Assembly (NCBI RefSeq): GCF_003781945.1
Contig: NZ_RJJW01000007.1
Location: 165,422 to 229,421, forward strand
DNA: 64,000 nucleotides
Direction: 5' to 3'
DNA from: Halorubrum sp. CSM-61
Lineage (GTDB): Archaea; Halobacteriota; Halobacteria; Halobacteriales; Haloferacaceae
Below the pieces are notes generated by a model. It did not search any database. It worked only from the letters and a program-made list of their open reading frames with translations, and was not told where the DNA came from. The translations under genes were made by a program, and so were the position numbers. This document shows, in pieces, positions 62,880 to 64,000 of the stretch (the stretch's first letter is position 1; the number at the start of each line of letters is the position of its first letter).

Positions 62880-63757
62880 CTCCTCTGACCGAAGAGCGGA
62901 CCATGGTCGTAATTACGATGCACGACGAACAGATCGCTGTTTGGGACGGATTCGACTTTCATATTGTCTGCTGCGATGTTTCCTTTGAGAATCCCGAGTA
63001 TCGGATACTCCGGGATGTCCGGTATGACGGCTACCTTCGGCGCTCCGAACAGATCAAGAGTTCCGTTATTTCGAACGGTAAGCTCGGGAGTTACTGTGGT
63101 CTTTTCGGTCCCAACGACAGGACGGACTGTGTAAGTCCCCTCATGGCCGGGACGTTTGATCTCTCGTTCTACCGGATCCCCGTATTTCTTGACTGTCACA
63201 GTCTGTTCAGAAAGTCCCTGAGTTGCTTCCGACTCCGGGGAAACACGTAGGACTGGATTGCCATCCTGGGACACGACTGCGGTCCCTCCCTCCATCTTGA
63301 CGTCGAATGTGAATGGAGTGTAACCTTCGACGGGCTGAAGCTGAGTTACGCTTTTGCCGTCGTAGTCGCTCTGCTGGTAGAGCATCTCTGTCTGTTGGAA
63401 CCCAGTCTGATCAGAGAACCGGGTGATATTCAACGGACTTCGGAGGAGGGCGTTGTGGGGGCCTCGAAGCTCCGCTGGATCGACTCTCAGAAGGAAAAGC
63501 CGATTCTTGTGCGTGTACGTGTTTGGAACCGCATTCGCAGGACTAACTCTCGGGATTCGATCTGATGCCGCAGGGTGGTTGATCTTTAGGTCAACCACCG
63601 TTTTCTTGCCTTGCTTAAGATCGGATTTACTCCGATCACCCTCCCGAAGGTCGAACATCGGTAAGGTAGCGAACGCGCCGGCCATCCCGGACTTCTTGAG
63701 AAAATCACGGCGTGTGTTTTCTCTATTGCCTTTCATTGGTGTAGATTGCTGTGTCAT
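62870..63757 (-). CDS. Tat-exported protein, function unknown
   Basis: 295 residues from the ATG complementary to 63755-63757, chosen because AAGGAG lies seven bases upstream; the frame continues further upstream. The signal NTRRDFLKKSGMAGAFATLP is a clear twin-arginine type. The mature part is beta-rich (HKNRLFLLRVDPAELRG, VEGYTPFTFDVKMEGG, VTPELTVRNNGTLDLFG). It ends ten bases inside the metzincin-like gene. Together they could be a pro-domain and catalytic-type domain of one exoprotein. Confidence 0.65.
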   Translation of the reverse strand: MTQQSTPMKGNRENTRRDFLKKSGMAGAFATLPMFDLREGDRSKSDLKQGKKTVVDLKINHPAASDRIPRVSPANAVPNTYTHKNRLFLLRVDPAELRGPHNALLRSPLNITRFSDQTGFQQTEMLYQQSDYDGKSVTQLQPVEGYTPFTFDVKMEGGTAVVSQDGNPVLRVSPESEATQGLSEQTVTVKKYGDPVEREIKRPGHEGTYTVRPVVGTEKTTVTPELTVRNNGTLDLFGAPKVAVIPDIPEYPILGILKGNIAADNMKVESVPNSDLFVVHRNYDHGPLFGQRRCQ

Positions 63758-64000
63758 GTCTGTGTCTCCTTTCCCGGTTATGAGTTGGTGTCGGACCCAA
63801 CTGTGGGCGGACTTCAGTTTCGTTGTTTGAGGGTTGTGCGTGCACGTGGTTGTCATCTGGCATGTGGACACACCACACCCGGCACATAACCGGCGGTTGT
63901 ATTCATCTCACCGACTGATGAATTCTTCATGAGATGAGGGGTGCCCCCAGTTGATTGTACCCCCTCCCAATCCATACCCCCCTCCCCCACAGGTTGACCC

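Overview
The window reads as part of a large plasmid or integrated mobile element of a halophilic archaeon (class Halobacteria). The proteins are strongly acidic (runs of Asp/Glu with Ser/Thr), codons are GC-rich, and the gene set is archaeal: TFB, TBP, PCNA, RPA proteins, PrimPol-type primases, Tat-exported proteins and mostly short leaders. No rRNA, tRNA or chromosomal housekeeping operon is visible. Function calls below come from motifs read by eye; no database search was possible.

Left part (1-18950): a conjugation or type IV secretion-like block on the + strand, with a VirB6-like polytopic protein, a PrgI/VirB3-like protein, a VirB4-like ATPase, a small membrane protein and a giant 2678-residue VirD4-like coupling ATPase. 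A MazF-type toxin-antitoxin pair and an M48 protease lie between them on the - strand. I found no relaxase.

Centre-left (18950-22015): 3 kb without a believable protein gene. It starts with an iteron-like array (repeated AAACTGGAAC). It continues with about 2.3 kb of GC-rich sequence that folds on paper into one giant structured RNA: at least eight hairpin domains share one internal-loop module whose helices vary by paired changes, and there is also a 15-bp long-range helix and a possible pseudoknot. This is the most unusual part of the window.

Centre (22016-45375): a replication and transcription module on the + strand. It has OB-fold/RPA-like proteins, small zinc-ribbon proteins, a plasmid PCNA, a DUF1998-type helicase, two PrimPol-like proteins flanking a TFB and a GIY-YIG nuclease, a possible DUF932-like protein, and a MoxR-like AAA protein paired with a VWA protein. 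Many of these genes share one leader motif (TTTnT, C-run, then GGTGA).

Right-centre (45376-56051): accessory and defence genes. Two CBASS operons (CD-NTase plus Cap15-like 2TM-beta effector) stand head to head around one 134-bp promoter region. A putative HTH/TumE pair, a Cas4-like nuclease, TBP, a histone-fold protein, a PadR regulator and an Mrr-like restriction protein follow.

Right end (56052-64000): a ParA-type partition locus whose 9-bp DNA repeats continue inside the coding sequence of the partner gene, a tyrosine recombinase, a DDE transposase and a three-gene set of exported proteins including a metzincin-like protein with an altered zinc motif.
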